A stretch of 64,000 nucleotides of DNA from Roseomonas aerilata DSM 19363. Lineage in GTDB: Bacteria > Pseudomonadota > Alphaproteobacteria > Acetobacterales > Acetobacteraceae. The notes beneath the pieces were generated by a model. That model searched no databases. It saw only the letters and a program-made list of their open reading frames with translations, and was not told where the DNA came from. Made by a program: the position numbers and the translations under genes. The stretch is from the NCBI RefSeq assembly GCF_000711725.1, contig NZ_JONP01000001.1, positions 434,001 through 498,000 of the forward strand. The letters run 5' to 3'. This document shows positions 25,504 through 33,776 of the stretch, piece by piece (positions within the stretch are counted from its first letter, which is position 1; every line of letters begins with the position of its first letter).

Positions 25504-25682
25504 CGGCGCGGGCCCGGGCACATTGGCGGGAAGGGTTCGGCCGCAGGGTCGCGCAACTGCGGCAGGTTGGCGCGGATGGTCTCGGCGCGATTGGAGGCCG
25601 CAACGACGTCGTCGCGGTGGGCCGCGAGCGCCTTCTCCAGTCCGAGCGACCGTGCCAGAGCCTCAGTGAGAGATACTTCCAT
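25500..25682 (-). CDS. Small AtzG/GatC-like amidase partner (DUF4089-like)
   Basis: A 60-residue acidic helical protein, consistent in size with AtzG/DUF4089 subunits that wrap around AtzE-type amidases. It contains ALARSLGLEKALAAHRDDVV and NRAETIRANLPQL, then a Pro-rich tail (AEPFPPMCP), similar in layout to GatC-like belts. It overlaps the amidase start by 4 bp, which implies coupled translation and a 1:1 complex. The start is uncertain: ATG 25682 has AAGG about 10 nt upstream, and in-frame ATGs at 25715 and 25727 are alternatives. The assignment rests on size, position and pattern. Confidence 0.6.
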   Translation of the reverse strand: MEVSLTEALARSLGLEKALAAHRDDVVAASNRAETIRANLPQLRDPAAEPFPPMCPGPRR

Positions 25683-25838
25683 GCGGTTGGCCTTGTGCAG
25701 GGTGGGCGCGCCCATCGTGCCAGCCATCGTGGCGCGAGGGTAGCGCCCTGCGGGCTCGCTCAGCCAAGCCGCAGGACGTCGCCTCGCCGTCGCCTCGCCG
25801 GCCAAGCGCACGTGGCCGCCGGCACGGCAAGCACGGTC

Positions 25839-26627
25839 CTAACGGCCCTGGAAGACCGCCTTGCGCTTCTCCGCGAAGGCGCGCTGCGCCTCGCGCGTGT
25901 CCTCGGTGCGGGCGAGCGCCACGGTCTGGCTCTGCTCGTAGCGGTAACCATCCCGCAGCGGCATCTCCTCCGTCATGCTGAAGGAGCGCTTGGCGGCCTG
26001 GACAGCGAGCGGCGCCTTGGAGGCGATCTGGCGCGCGATGGCCGTCGCCTCCTCCAGCAGCCGCTCGCGCGGGACGCAGAGGGAGGCGGCGTTCATGCGC
26101 AGCAGCTCCGGCCCCGTGACGCGCTTTGCGGTCAGAATCATCAGCCGTGCGTCCGACTGCCCGAAGAAGCGCATGACGTGCCGCACGCCGCCAGCCAGGC
26201 CGACATCCACCTCGGTCATGGCCAGGAAGCTCTCCTCCGCCACCACCAGGATATCGCAGCACAGTGCGAGCACGCACCCGGCGCCGATGGCCGCGCCGTT
26301 CACGGCGGCCACGACGGGCTTGCTGCATTCCATCACGGCATCGAAGGAGGCACGGACAAGGCGGTTGTGGCGAGGATAGGCGCCGGGCTCCTCCGCGAGG
26401 TTCGGGCGCTCCCTCAGGTCCGCGCCGGCGGAAAAGGCGCGGCCCTCGCCGGTGAGGACGACCGCGCGCACCTCCGCCGTGTCGTGCAGCACGTCGAAGA
26501 CGCGGACGATTTCTTCCCGGAAGCGCCGATCCTGCGCGTTCACCGGGGGGGCGGTGATGGTGACGGTGGCGACGTGCTCGTCCAGTTCGACGCGGAAGCG
26601 TTCCAGCCCTTCCAGTCCAGGGATCAT
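25839..26627 (-). CDS. Enoyl-CoA hydratase/isomerase family protein
   Basis: A 262-residue crotonase-fold enzyme. The oxyanion-hole elements GRAFSAGADLRERP (about 63-76) and AAIGAGCVLALCCDILV (about 107-123) are present. Near the usual catalytic region it reads EVDVGLAGGVRHV, with one acidic residue where hydratases normally have two Glu. It acts on CoA thioesters in the cytoplasm as a hydratase, isomerase or hydrolase. ATG 26627 follows GAGGGAGAAG; the frame is open upstream into the preceding gene. It is 25 bp after the CMD-family gene, within a run of leftward acyl-CoA genes. Confidence 0.88.
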   Translation of the reverse strand: MIPGLEGLERFRVELDEHVATVTITAPPVNAQDRRFREEIVRVFDVLHDTAEVRAVVLTGEGRAFSAGADLRERPNLAEEPGAYPRHNRLVRASFDAVMECSKPVVAAVNGAAIGAGCVLALCCDILVVAEESFLAMTEVDVGLAGGVRHVMRFFGQSDARLMILTAKRVTGPELLRMNAASLCVPRERLLEEATAIARQIASKAPLAVQAAKRSFSMTEEMPLRDGYRYEQSQTVALARTEDTREAQRAFAEKRKAVFQGR

Positions 26628-26652
26628 GGCGTCTTCTCCCTCTTCCTGCCGA

Positions 26653-27258
26653 CTAGCGCGCGGTAGCGGCGAGCTGGGCGGGCGGCAGAGGGGCAAGCCC
26701 TTCCGCCGGCGCCTGCAGCGGCGGCGCGATACCGTCCGGAAGCGGGATCTCATGGGCGTTCAGCGTCATCGAAACCATCGTGTAGTAGCCGATGACGGCG
26801 GTCAGCTCGACCACGCCGCGCGCGCCCCAGCGCTGCTGCGCCTCCTGATAGACGGGCAGCGGCACCTGGCCGGAGAGGTGGAGATGCCGGGCGAACTCAT
26901 AGACCAGCGCGTCGTCCGCCTCATCGAAGATGGGCGGCTCCCCCGCTCGAATGGCCTCGATCGCGGCAGGCGCGATGCCAGCCTCGGCGGCGGCCCGCGC
27001 ATGCACCCACCACTCCACCTGGCTCGACCAGCGCCGGCCCGTCACGATGATGGCAAGCTCGTTTAGTCGCCGCGGCAGCGAGGTGCCGAAACGCAGGATC
27101 TCGCCGAGCCGCGACCAGCGATCCGCAAGGTCGGCGTTGTGGATCACCGCGCGCAGCGGGCCGATGACCTGCCCGCGCGGGCCGGCGACCACGGCATCGA
27201 AGACGCGCCGCTGCTCGGGCGACAGTTCGTCGCCGGAGGGGAGGGGAATGCGGGCCAT
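26653..27258 (-). CDS. Carboxymuconolactone decarboxylase (CMD/AhpD-fold) family protein
   Basis: A 201-residue all-helical CMD-family protein. The core LPRRLNELAIIVTGRRWSSQ and VEWWVHARAAAEAGIAPAAI matches the family. The AhpD CxxC pair is missing, so a thiol peroxidase role is unlikely. It is longer than PcaC (about 130 residues) and lacks its features, so I do not call it 4-carboxymuconolactone decarboxylase. It sits 12 bp after a CoA-transferase stop and 25 bp before the enoyl-CoA hydratase. Its catalytic role is unclear. Confidence 0.85.
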   Translation of the reverse strand: MARIPLPSGDELSPEQRRVFDAVVAGPRGQVIGPLRAVIHNADLADRWSRLGEILRFGTSLPRRLNELAIIVTGRRWSSQVEWWVHARAAAEAGIAPAAIEAIRAGEPPIFDEADDALVYEFARHLHLSGQVPLPVYQEAQQRWGARGVVELTAVIGYYTMVSMTLNAHEIPLPDGIAPPLQAPAEGLAPLPPAQLAATAR

Positions 27259-27269
27259 GCGTCGGTTCC

Positions 27270-28508
27270 TCAGATCACGCCTTGCGCGGCAAGGCCCGCG
27301 ACGGCTTCCTCGTCCATCCCCAGCTCCGCCAGCACCTCCGCCGTGTGCTGCCCCAGGGTGGGTGGCGCACGGTCGAAGCGCAACGCGGCCTCGGCAAAGC
27401 GAAGCGGGCTGACCACCTGGGGCACGGTGCCGGCGACCGGATGCGGCAGGTGCCGAAGCATCTCGCGGTGACGCAACTGCGGGTCCTCAAAGACCTCAGG
27501 GATCGAATTGATGGGCGCACAGGGCACGCCCGCGGCATCCAGCGCCGCCATCAGCGGGGCGCGCTCGAACTCGCGGAAGCGCTCCGAGAGAAGCGCGGTG
27601 AGAGCCGGGTTGTTCCGCACGCGCGCAGAGTTGGTGGCGAAGCGCTCGTCCTCCGCCCATTCTGGCCTACCGAGCGCGCCACAAAGCTTACGGAACTGCC
27701 CGTCATTCCCAACAGCGAGCACAAGCTGCCCATCAGAGCATGGAAATACGTCCTGCGGCTGGATGTTGGGATGCCGGTTGCCGCCCCGCTTCGGCGCGCG
27801 GCCGGAGAGAAGCCAGTTCATCGACTGGTTCGCGAGAAACGCCGCGGAAACGTCGAGCATCGCGAGGTCGATCGTATCGCCGGTCCCTGTCTGGTCGCGG
27901 CGCGCGATCGCGGCAAGCACGGCCACGGCCGCGTACATGCCGGTCATCAGATCCACGATCGGCACGCCCACCTTCTGCGGGCCGCCACCAGGCGCATCGT
28001 CGCGCTCGCCCGTGATGCTCATAAGGCCGCCCATGGCCTGAATGGCGAAGTCGTAGGCCGCTTGGTCGGCGCGCGGCCCGTCCTGCCCAAAGCCGGTCAC
28101 GGAGCAGTAGACGAGGCGCGGGTTGATCGCCCGAAGCGAGGCCGCGTCCAGGCCGTAGCGGGCGAGGGCACCAGCCTTGAAATTCTCGATCACGATGTCC
28201 GCGCCCTCTGCGAGACGTCGGATCACGGCCTGTCCCTCCGGCTTGGCCATGTCCACCGTCACCGAGCGCTTGCCACGGTTGACGGCGAGGAAGTACCCGG
28301 CATCGCGCGTCGGCTGGCCGGCAGCATCGGCAAGGAAGGGTGGGCCCCAGCTGCGCGTATCGTCGCCAGCGCCGGGACGCTCCACCTTAATCACGTCGGC
28401 GCCGAGATCTGCAAGGATCTGCGTCGCCCAGGGCGCCGCCATGATGCGGCTGAGATCGAGCACCCGGATATGGGACAGGGGCCCCTGGCGGGCGGGGATT
28501 TCAGTCAT
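27270..28508 (-). CDS. CaiB/BaiF family (class III) CoA transferase
   Basis: A 412-residue class III CoA transferase. The N-terminal VLDLSRIMAAPWATQILADLGADVIKVE, NRGKRSVTVD and the catalytic Asp in PIVDLMTGMYAA (about 173) are clear. It swaps CoA between a carboxylic acid and an acyl-CoA donor, activating the pathway acid without ATP. The start is ATG 28508, overlapping the GST stop by 8 bp; a longer open frame upstream is the GST gene in another phase. It sits in a run with GST, CMD and enoyl-CoA hydratase genes. The acid substrate is unknown. Confidence 0.92.
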   Translation of the reverse strand: MTEIPARQGPLSHIRVLDLSRIMAAPWATQILADLGADVIKVERPGAGDDTRSWGPPFLADAAGQPTRDAGYFLAVNRGKRSVTVDMAKPEGQAVIRRLAEGADIVIENFKAGALARYGLDAASLRAINPRLVYCSVTGFGQDGPRADQAAYDFAIQAMGGLMSITGERDDAPGGGPQKVGVPIVDLMTGMYAAVAVLAAIARRDQTGTGDTIDLAMLDVSAAFLANQSMNWLLSGRAPKRGGNRHPNIQPQDVFPCSDGQLVLAVGNDGQFRKLCGALGRPEWAEDERFATNSARVRNNPALTALLSERFREFERAPLMAALDAAGVPCAPINSIPEVFEDPQLRHREMLRHLPHPVAGTVPQVVSPLRFAEAALRFDRAPPTLGQHTAEVLAELGMDEEAVAGLAAQGVI

Positions 28509-29112
28509 CGACGGCCTCCGTCGCGCGCGCCGAAGGGCGAGCCGAGAATTCCGCGTGCCATCCGGCAAGCGCTGGATGCCCGTCGCGCCAGGGCAGGTCG
28601 GGGAAGCGGAAGTCGAGATAGGAGAGGGCGCAACCGATGGCGATCTGGCCAATGCAAAGGGGCGTTCCCGCGAGCGACGGCGCGTCGCGCTCCAAATGGT
28701 CAAGCGTCGCGGCCGTCTTCGCGGCGAAGCTGTCGAGCCATTCCTGCGTGCGTGCCCCGTGCGGCTTGTCGCGCTCGTTCCGCCATAAAATCAGGAGGTC
28801 CAGCAGGCCGTTGCCCAGCGCATGGCGCGTCATCGCCGTCCAACGCGCGTCTCCTGCGGGCACAAGGCGACCGCCGCCCGCGAGGTGGTCGAGGTATTCC
28901 ATGATCGTCAGGCTGTCGAAGAGCACGCGGCCGTCCTCGAGCACGAGCGTTGGGATCTTGCTGAGCGGATTCTCCGGAGCCAGATCGGCGTTCAGAGTGC
29001 CCATGCGGACGACGGTGCGCACGGTCTGGATGCGGTCGGCCAGGCCTAGCTCATGGGCAGCCACCATCACCTTGCGCACGAAAGGTGAGCGCGGGGACCA
29101 GTGAAGCCTCAT
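28501..29112 (-). CDS. Glutathione S-transferase family protein
   Basis: A 203-residue GST. The thioredoxin-like N-terminus has SPRSPFVRKVMVAAHELGL (glutathione site Ser region), cis-Pro in SKIPTLVLEDG and DSLTIMEYLD, followed by an all-helical C-terminal domain with IGQIAIGCALSYLDFR. Such proteins conjugate, isomerise or dehalogenate electrophiles, and in catabolic clusters often act as maleylpyruvate-type isomerases. It overlaps the CoA transferase by 8 bp. The 84-bp gap upstream contains a short repeat GGCCA-N6-TGGCC, which may mark a promoter. Confidence 0.88.
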   Translation of the reverse strand: MRLHWSPRSPFVRKVMVAAHELGLADRIQTVRTVVRMGTLNADLAPENPLSKIPTLVLEDGRVLFDSLTIMEYLDHLAGGGRLVPAGDARWTAMTRHALGNGLLDLLILWRNERDKPHGARTQEWLDSFAAKTAATLDHLERDAPSLAGTPLCIGQIAIGCALSYLDFRFPDLPWRDGHPALAGWHAEFSARPSARATEAVDD

Positions 29113-29196
29113 GGGGCGCTCCTCAATGACACGTTAGGCCAGTTCTATGGCCTTTATGGGGCGGACCTCTCGCCGCGTCCACCCGGAAACGGCGTG

Positions 29197-29937
29197 TTAC
29201 TTCAACTTGATGTCGATGCGGACCACGTCGCCGCGATAGATCCCATCAGCCACGAGCACGAGCGTGCCGTGCTGGTCCACCGCAGCGCGATGAACATGCG
29301 CGACCGGCGCGTTCAGCGGTAGGTGAAGGGCTTTCGCGCTCTCCACATCGGCCACGCCGATCGTCAGGGTCTGCCGCGCATCGGCAATCTGCACGCCCTT
29401 CAGTCCGGCCACGAGCCGCAGCGCCGTCTTGCTGCCGAGGTCCTCCGCACTGACAAGCGCGGAGAGGCGGGTGTCGAGATAGACGTCCGCCAGAAGGAAG
29501 GGCTGTCCATCGCGCCAGTGTCGGCGACGGATGTGGCGGTAGAGCGGTGCGGCTTCGCCGATGCTGTCCGGAATGGCGCCGCCCGGGATGTCCGTCGTGT
29601 CGGAGAGGATCTCGATCTCCGCGCCCTCCCTGGAGCGCAACAGCCCGTTCCAGTCGGCCTCCACATCGCACCAGAGCCGTTCGACCGGTGCCTTGCGCAC
29701 GAAGGTGCCCTTGGCGCGGAACCGCTCGATCAGGCCATCTCGTTCAAGCTCGTCGAGCGCCTGCCGGATGGTGGCACGGGCAACGCTGCACTCGGCCGCC
29801 AGCTCGTCCACCGTCGGGATCTGTTGCCCCAGCTTCCAGGATCCCTGCTCGACGCGCCGGCGGAACAGCGTCGCGAGCTGGATGTAGCGCGGCACGGCAC
29901 TGCGGCTGAAGTCCACCTTTCCCTGCGACGCGTTCAT
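29197..29937 (-). CDS. GntR family transcriptional regulator, HutC/UTRA subfamily
   Basis: A 246-residue regulator. A winged helix at about 12-80 (IPTVDELAAECSVARATIRQALDELERDGLIERFRAKGTFV) joins a UTRA effector domain at about 98-240 ending GTLVLVADGIYRGDVVRIDI. UTRA proteins sense metabolites such as urocanate, fatty acids or sugars. It lies between the GST/CoA-transferase arm and the dehydrogenase/dehydratase arm, 36 bp after the latter, and probably regulates one or both. Confidence 0.9.
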   Translation of the reverse strand: MNASQGKVDFSRSAVPRYIQLATLFRRRVEQGSWKLGQQIPTVDELAAECSVARATIRQALDELERDGLIERFRAKGTFVRKAPVERLWCDVEADWNGLLRSREGAEIEILSDTTDIPGGAIPDSIGEAAPLYRHIRRRHWRDGQPFLLADVYLDTRLSALVSAEDLGSKTALRLVAGLKGVQIADARQTLTIGVADVESAKALHLPLNAPVAHVHRAAVDQHGTLVLVADGIYRGDVVRIDIKLK

Positions 29938-29973
29938 GGCGCTTCCTCCCGGACGCAGGGGACGGGCACGGGC

Positions 29974-30888
29974 TCAGGCAGCGGCATTGAAGAAGGTCTC
30001 GCCCGTGCGGAAAGCACCGATGTCGCGCAGCATGCGCGCGATGATCGCCGCCCGTGTTTCATCCGTCAGAGAGGCGTAGTGCGGTGCAAGCACCGCGTTC
30101 TCGAGCGCGACGAAGCGGGAGTCCAGCGCGGGCTCGCTGGCGAACACGTCCAGGCCGGCCCCTGCAATCGTGCGGCCCTCCAGCGCGGCCAGCAGCGCGG
30201 CTTCGTCCACCACGGACCCGCGCGCTATGTTGACGAGGATGCCGCGCGGGCCGAGCGCCGCCAGGACCGCGGCGTCGACCATGTGCCGCGTCTCCTCGCC
30301 CCCCGGGCTCGCCAGGATCAGCACGTCCGAGCGCGCGGCCAGCCCGACGATATCGGCAACATAGGGCCAGGGTGCCTCCGGTTTCGGCCGCGGGCCGGTC
30401 CATGCCACGTCCATGCCGATACCGCCGGCGCGGCGCGCGATCGCAGTGCCAATCCGCCCGAGCGCGACGATGCCCGCAGCCTTGCCATGCAGTCCGATGC
30501 TCGGTGACATGCGTTCGCGCGACCAGCGGCCGGCCCGCACGAAGCGATCGGCCTCGGCGATACGGCGCGATGCGGCGTACATGAGACCGATGGCGAAATC
30601 GGCTACGTCTTCCGTCAGCTCGTCCGGCGTGTGGCAGACCGCGATTCCCTTGCTGCGTGCAGCAGAGAGATCGATCTTGTCCAGGCCCACACCCATGGAC
30701 GCGATAAGACGCAGCGAGGGAAAGGCCGACATCGTCGCGGCATCGGCACCGCTCATGCCGGAGGTGACGGCGATACGAGCGCTGGGTGCCGCATTGCTGT
30801 CTCGCTCTACGAGAGAGTAGTCCTCAGCCAGGGCGTCGCGTAGATCCTTAGGGACAGTCGTGAGCAGGAGCAGGGGTTCCCGGTTCAT
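29974..30888 (-). CDS. D-isomer-specific 2-hydroxyacid dehydrogenase
   Basis: A 304-residue NAD(P)-dependent dehydrogenase. The nucleotide motif ALGRIGTAIARR (about 147), the catalytic Arg in NIARGSVVDE (about 225) and the catalytic His in APHYASL (about 276) are in the expected order. It interconverts a 2-keto acid and its D-2-hydroxy acid. ATG 30888 overlaps the dehydratase beta-subunit stop by 4 bp (ATGA), so it is coupled to the fumarase/tartrate dehydratase pair. That pairing suggests sequential processing of a hydroxy-dicarboxylate. Confidence 0.89.
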   Translation of the reverse strand: MNREPLLLLTTVPKDLRDALAEDYSLVERDSNAAPSARIAVTSGMSGADAATMSAFPSLRLIASMGVGLDKIDLSAARSKGIAVCHTPDELTEDVADFAIGLMYAASRRIAEADRFVRAGRWSRERMSPSIGLHGKAAGIVALGRIGTAIARRAGGIGMDVAWTGPRPKPEAPWPYVADIVGLAARSDVLILASPGGEETRHMVDAAVLAALGPRGILVNIARGSVVDEAALLAALEGRTIAGAGLDVFASEPALDSRFVALENAVLAPHYASLTDETRAAIIARMLRDIGAFRTGETFFNAAA

Positions 30889-31535
30889 CGCATATGCTCC
30901 GCTTCATCGCGTTCCCGGCCGAGCTCCGCCATGATCGCGGGCATGCGGTCGGTCGCGGCCTGGCTGAGATCGCCATAGAGGCTGTTGCCGTGGGCGTCGA
31001 TCCCTACGGTGACCGGACCCAGCGCCTCGACGCGCAACGTGACGAGGCGATAGTGGGAAACGAGGTCGTTCCAGTGGACGGAGACGACCTCCCGAATGGC
31101 GTCCGAGAGCAGCGGCGCGCCGCCGCCAACGAAGGAGAAGTAGACGCAGCCAACCTCCCGCATCGCGTTCACACAGGCCGCGTCCAGCCCCCCCTTGCCA
31201 CCGACAGCGGTGAGTCCGAAACCGCGGATGAGCCCGGGCATCAGCGCGTTGAAACGCGTGCTCGTCGTCGGATTCATGTAAAGCACCTCGAAGCCTCCCC
31301 CGGGTGCCTCGCGCGAGTAGCTACCGAGATGAAACAGGCCGACGCCGTCCAGCGGACGCGGCAGCTCGCGCCGCCCCTCCACGCACTCGGCCAGGCGCTG
31401 GCAAGTTGGCAGGCCCGCCGTGATGACGAGCTCGCCGTCCAGCAGCACCATGTCACCCGCGTGCAAGGAGAGCGCGTCCTCGCGCGAGAGCGGCATCCGC
31501 ACCCGCCGGATCTCCTCCATGCCGGGCGCGCTCAC
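30885..31535 (-). CDS. Class I fumarase / tartrate dehydratase beta subunit
   Basis: A 216-residue swivelling-domain subunit of the two-polypeptide 4Fe-4S hydro-lyases. It has PLSREDALSLHAGDMVLLDG, FEVLYMNPTTSTRFNALM and GKGGLDAACVNAMRE. It works with the alpha subunit at 31532 to dehydrate a hydroxy-dicarboxylate such as malate or L-tartrate. I start at GTG 31535, inside the alpha-subunit stop (GTGA overlap), with GGAG about 8 nt upstream. An in-frame ATG at 31520 has no ribosome-binding site. Confidence 0.88.
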   Translation of the reverse strand: MSAPGMEEIRRVRMPLSREDALSLHAGDMVLLDGELVITAGLPTCQRLAECVEGRRELPRPLDGVGLFHLGSYSREAPGGGFEVLYMNPTTSTRFNALMPGLIRGFGLTAVGGKGGLDAACVNAMREVGCVYFSFVGGGAPLLSDAIREVVSVHWNDLVSHYRLVTLRVEALGPVTVGIDAHGNSLYGDLSQAATDRMPAIMAELGRERDEAEHMR

Positions 31536-32401
31536 TCGATCCGCTCCAGCCGCCCATCCTCGTAGAGCTTGGCGCGAGTACGGCGATTGATCCAGCAGTT
31601 GAAGGCAACGGCGACGGGCGTGAAGCCGTGGCCGGCACAGTAATCGATGTGCACGCCGAGCGCCGTCGTGTCGCCGCCTGTCCCCATCGGGCCAAAGCCG
31701 GTGGCGTTCACGGCCTTTAGCAGGCGCTCCTCCATGGCGGCGAGGATCGGTTCCGGGTTGACGGTGCCGTAGGGCCGCAGCGTCGCCTTCGCCGCCATCT
31801 TCGCGCAGTGGTCGAAGGACCCGCCGATGCCGACGCCGATATTCACGGGCGGGCAGTGCTGCGATCCGGCCTTGAGAACGCACTCCATGACGTAGCGCTC
31901 AATCTGCTCGAGCGAGGGGAAGGTGAAGATCTCGAGCGCCGCCCAACGGCCGGAGCCGAGCGCCTTCGGCTGGCAGATGATGTCCACGTGGTCCGCGCCG
32001 TCTGCGATGTCCCAGGTCACCAGCGGCATGTCCTTACCCTGATAGCCGCGCTCGTTGGTCAGCGGGTTGGTCACGTGCTTCAGCAGCGGCGGATTGGTCG
32101 TGGCGACCAGTTCCTCGAAGCCGTCCACGATCGCGCGGCGGATGTCGCCTTCGAGCCGGACCCCGGTGCCGATGGCGATCGTATAGGTGGGAACTCCCGA
32201 ATCCGAGCAGACGAGCCGGTCCTGCGTCTCCGCCATCTCGGCGCTGCGCAGGAGGATGCCGAGGGTGCGCTGCGCCACCACGTTCGTCTCGGCCTCGCGC
32301 GCGCGGCGCAGCGCCTCGAGCGTGTCGTCCGGCACCTTGCGGAGCGACCACTCGTAGAGCTGCGCCGTGCTCCGTTTCATCATTTCATAGGTGATGGGCA
32401 A
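31532..32401 (-). CDS. Class I fumarase / tartrate dehydratase alpha subunit
   Basis: A 289-residue catalytic subunit. Three Cys expected to hold a 4Fe-4S cluster are C65 (LVCSDSG), C183 (QHCPPV) and C199 (FDHCAK). TNPLTNERGY and GIGGSFD are family signatures. Separate alpha and beta chains of this size occur in archaeal-type fumarase and in TtdA/TtdB L-tartrate dehydratase; sequence alone does not decide between them. The start is TTG 32401, or ATG 32383 in the same frame. The cluster predicts oxygen sensitivity. It follows the protocatechuate dioxygenase genes. Confidence 0.9.
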   Translation of the reverse strand: MPITYEMMKRSTAQLYEWSLRKVPDDTLEALRRAREAETNVVAQRTLGILLRSAEMAETQDRLVCSDSGVPTYTIAIGTGVRLEGDIRRAIVDGFEELVATTNPPLLKHVTNPLTNERGYQGKDMPLVTWDIADGADHVDIICQPKALGSGRWAALEIFTFPSLEQIERYVMECVLKAGSQHCPPVNIGVGIGGSFDHCAKMAAKATLRPYGTVNPEPILAAMEERLLKAVNATGFGPMGTGGDTTALGVHIDYCAGHGFTPVAVAFNCWINRRTRAKLYEDGRLERIE

Positions 32402-32434
32402 GTCGGTGCTTCCGGAAAGAGGCCAAGCCCCGCT

Positions 32435-33040
32435 TCAATCGTCGAAGAAGGGCGTTTCCTCCGCTGGGTCGCCGCGGAGGCGGATGTCGAAACGAAATAC
32501 GCGCAACCCACCCTCCTCGCCGGCCAGCTTCGCGACGATATGCGCGCGTCGGCTTTCCGGTACGAGGTTCAGCACGGGGTCGGCCGCGTTCTCGGCGGGA
32601 AAGTCCGGAAAGAACAGCGTGGCCAGCACACGGCGCATCAGCCCGGCGCCCATGATGGTCAGGTTGACGTGCGGCGCGCGGTGCCCGGCAGGATCGTCGT
32701 AGCCACCGGGCATAAGGGTGCGGAACTCGAAGGCGCCCGCCTCATCCGTCCAGGTACGGCCCCAGCCGAGGAAATCGGGATCGGCGAGGTGCCGCTCCGG
32801 GTCCAGCGGATGGTTGAAGCGGCCTCCGGCATCGGCCTGCCAGGCCTCGAGGATGGCATTGAGGCAGGGCACGCCGCCCTCCCGCGTGACCTGCCCGTGC
32901 AGGAGGATCGTCTCGCCCCGCGTGCTCGGCGGCGCCTCCGTGTTCACGCGGGTGAGGTCGTTGTCGCCCTCGTTGAAGAAGGTGCGGGGAAAGAAGGGCC
33001 CTATCGTGTGCTGCGAGCTGGGCAGGAGGGTCTCGGTCAT
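32435..33040 (-). CDS. pcaG: Protocatechuate 3,4-dioxygenase alpha subunit
   Basis: A 201-residue intradiol dioxygenase fold with the typical start SSQHTIGPFF, AILEAWQADAGGRFNHP, FRTLMPGGY and HRAPHVNLTIMGAG. The iron-binding tyrosines and histidines are incomplete (APHVN in place of PHVHF), as expected of the non-catalytic alpha chain. It pairs with the beta chain encoded immediately upstream to open protocatechuate to 3-carboxy-cis,cis-muconate. ATG 33040-33038 overlaps the beta-chain TGA by one base. PcaB, PcaIJ and PcaF are not in the window. Confidence 0.88.
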   Translation of the reverse strand: MTETLLPSSQHTIGPFFPRTFFNEGDNDLTRVNTEAPPSTRGETILLHGQVTREGGVPCLNAILEAWQADAGGRFNHPLDPERHLADPDFLGWGRTWTDEAGAFEFRTLMPGGYDDPAGHRAPHVNLTIMGAGLMRRVLATLFFPDFPAENAADPVLNLVPESRRAHIVAKLAGEEGGLRVFRFDIRLRGDPAEETPFFDD

Positions 33041-33768
33041 CACGGCGCCTCCGGCGTCGCGTGGCGCCCGCGCAGGACGATATCGTGCGTGAAAGCGATC
33101 CAGCCGTCCCCAACCTCCGCCGGGTGCGTCTGGCGCGCGATCAGCCGGCCACGCGCAGCGGGGTCGGGCAGGGAGTTGAGGATACGATCCCACTCGTTCA
33201 TCGGATCGCCGGGGAAATACATCTGGGTCACCAGCCGCGACAGCGAGGAGGGACCGAGCACGGAGAAATGCACGTGCGGCGGCCGCCACCAGGTGTCCTT
33301 CACCGGCACCGGATAGGCCCCGGGCTTGATCGTGAAGAAGGCGTATCGCCCCTCCTCGTCGGTCCGCACGCGGCCCTTGCCGATGAAGTTAGGGTCGAGC
33401 GGTGCGTCGCGCTGGTCGATGGGGTGAAAGTAGCGGCCCGCGGCGTTCGCCTGCCAGAGTTCCACTACCGCCCCGCGCACGGGCTTTCCGTCCTCGTCGA
33501 GGATGCGGCCGGACATGTACGTGAGCTGACCCATGGCGATCCGACCGGGCGCGAGAACGGCTAGGTTGCTCTCGTCACAAGGCAGCTTGCGCCACAGATC
33601 CATGGGGCCGGTCACTTCTGTCCGCGTCACCGGGCGGCGCAGCAAGGGCTGGGCCGGGGTATGCGTCCAGGTATTCGGGTAGCCCGGCACCGGCACCTCT
33701 GGCTCGATCCCCGGCGGGAAGGGATCGAAGCGGTTCGGCGGCAGGTCCAGCGGAAGATTGGTGTCCAC
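33040..33768 (-). CDS. pcaH: Protocatechuate 3,4-dioxygenase beta subunit
   Basis: A 242-residue catalytic chain. Fe(III) ligands are visible as the Tyr in AAGRYFHPID, the Tyr in KPGAYPVP and the two His of PPHVHFSVLG; VVELWQANAAGRY is the family hallmark. The start is GTG 33768, with GAGG about 6 nt upstream, and the family N-terminus NRFDPFPPG follows shortly; the open frame continues upstream without homology. It sits 8 bp after the Bug receptor stop and overlaps pcaG. The order receptor-pcaH-pcaG suggests uptake and cleavage of a dihydroxybenzoate. Confidence 0.9.
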   Translation of the reverse strand: MDTNLPLDLPPNRFDPFPPGIEPEVPVPGYPNTWTHTPAQPLLRRPVTRTEVTGPMDLWRKLPCDESNLAVLAPGRIAMGQLTYMSGRILDEDGKPVRGAVVELWQANAAGRYFHPIDQRDAPLDPNFIGKGRVRTDEEGRYAFFTIKPGAYPVPVKDTWWRPPHVHFSVLGPSSLSRLVTQMYFPGDPMNEWDRILNSLPDPAARGRLIARQTHPAEVGDGWIAFTHDIVLRGRHATPEAP

Positions 33769-33776
33769 GCCCTGCC

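Noticed and set aside
26653-27258. CMD-family gene as PcaC of the protocatechuate branch
   Set aside because: It is about 70 residues longer than PcaC, lacks its signature, and clusters with CoA-thioester genes rather than pcaHG.
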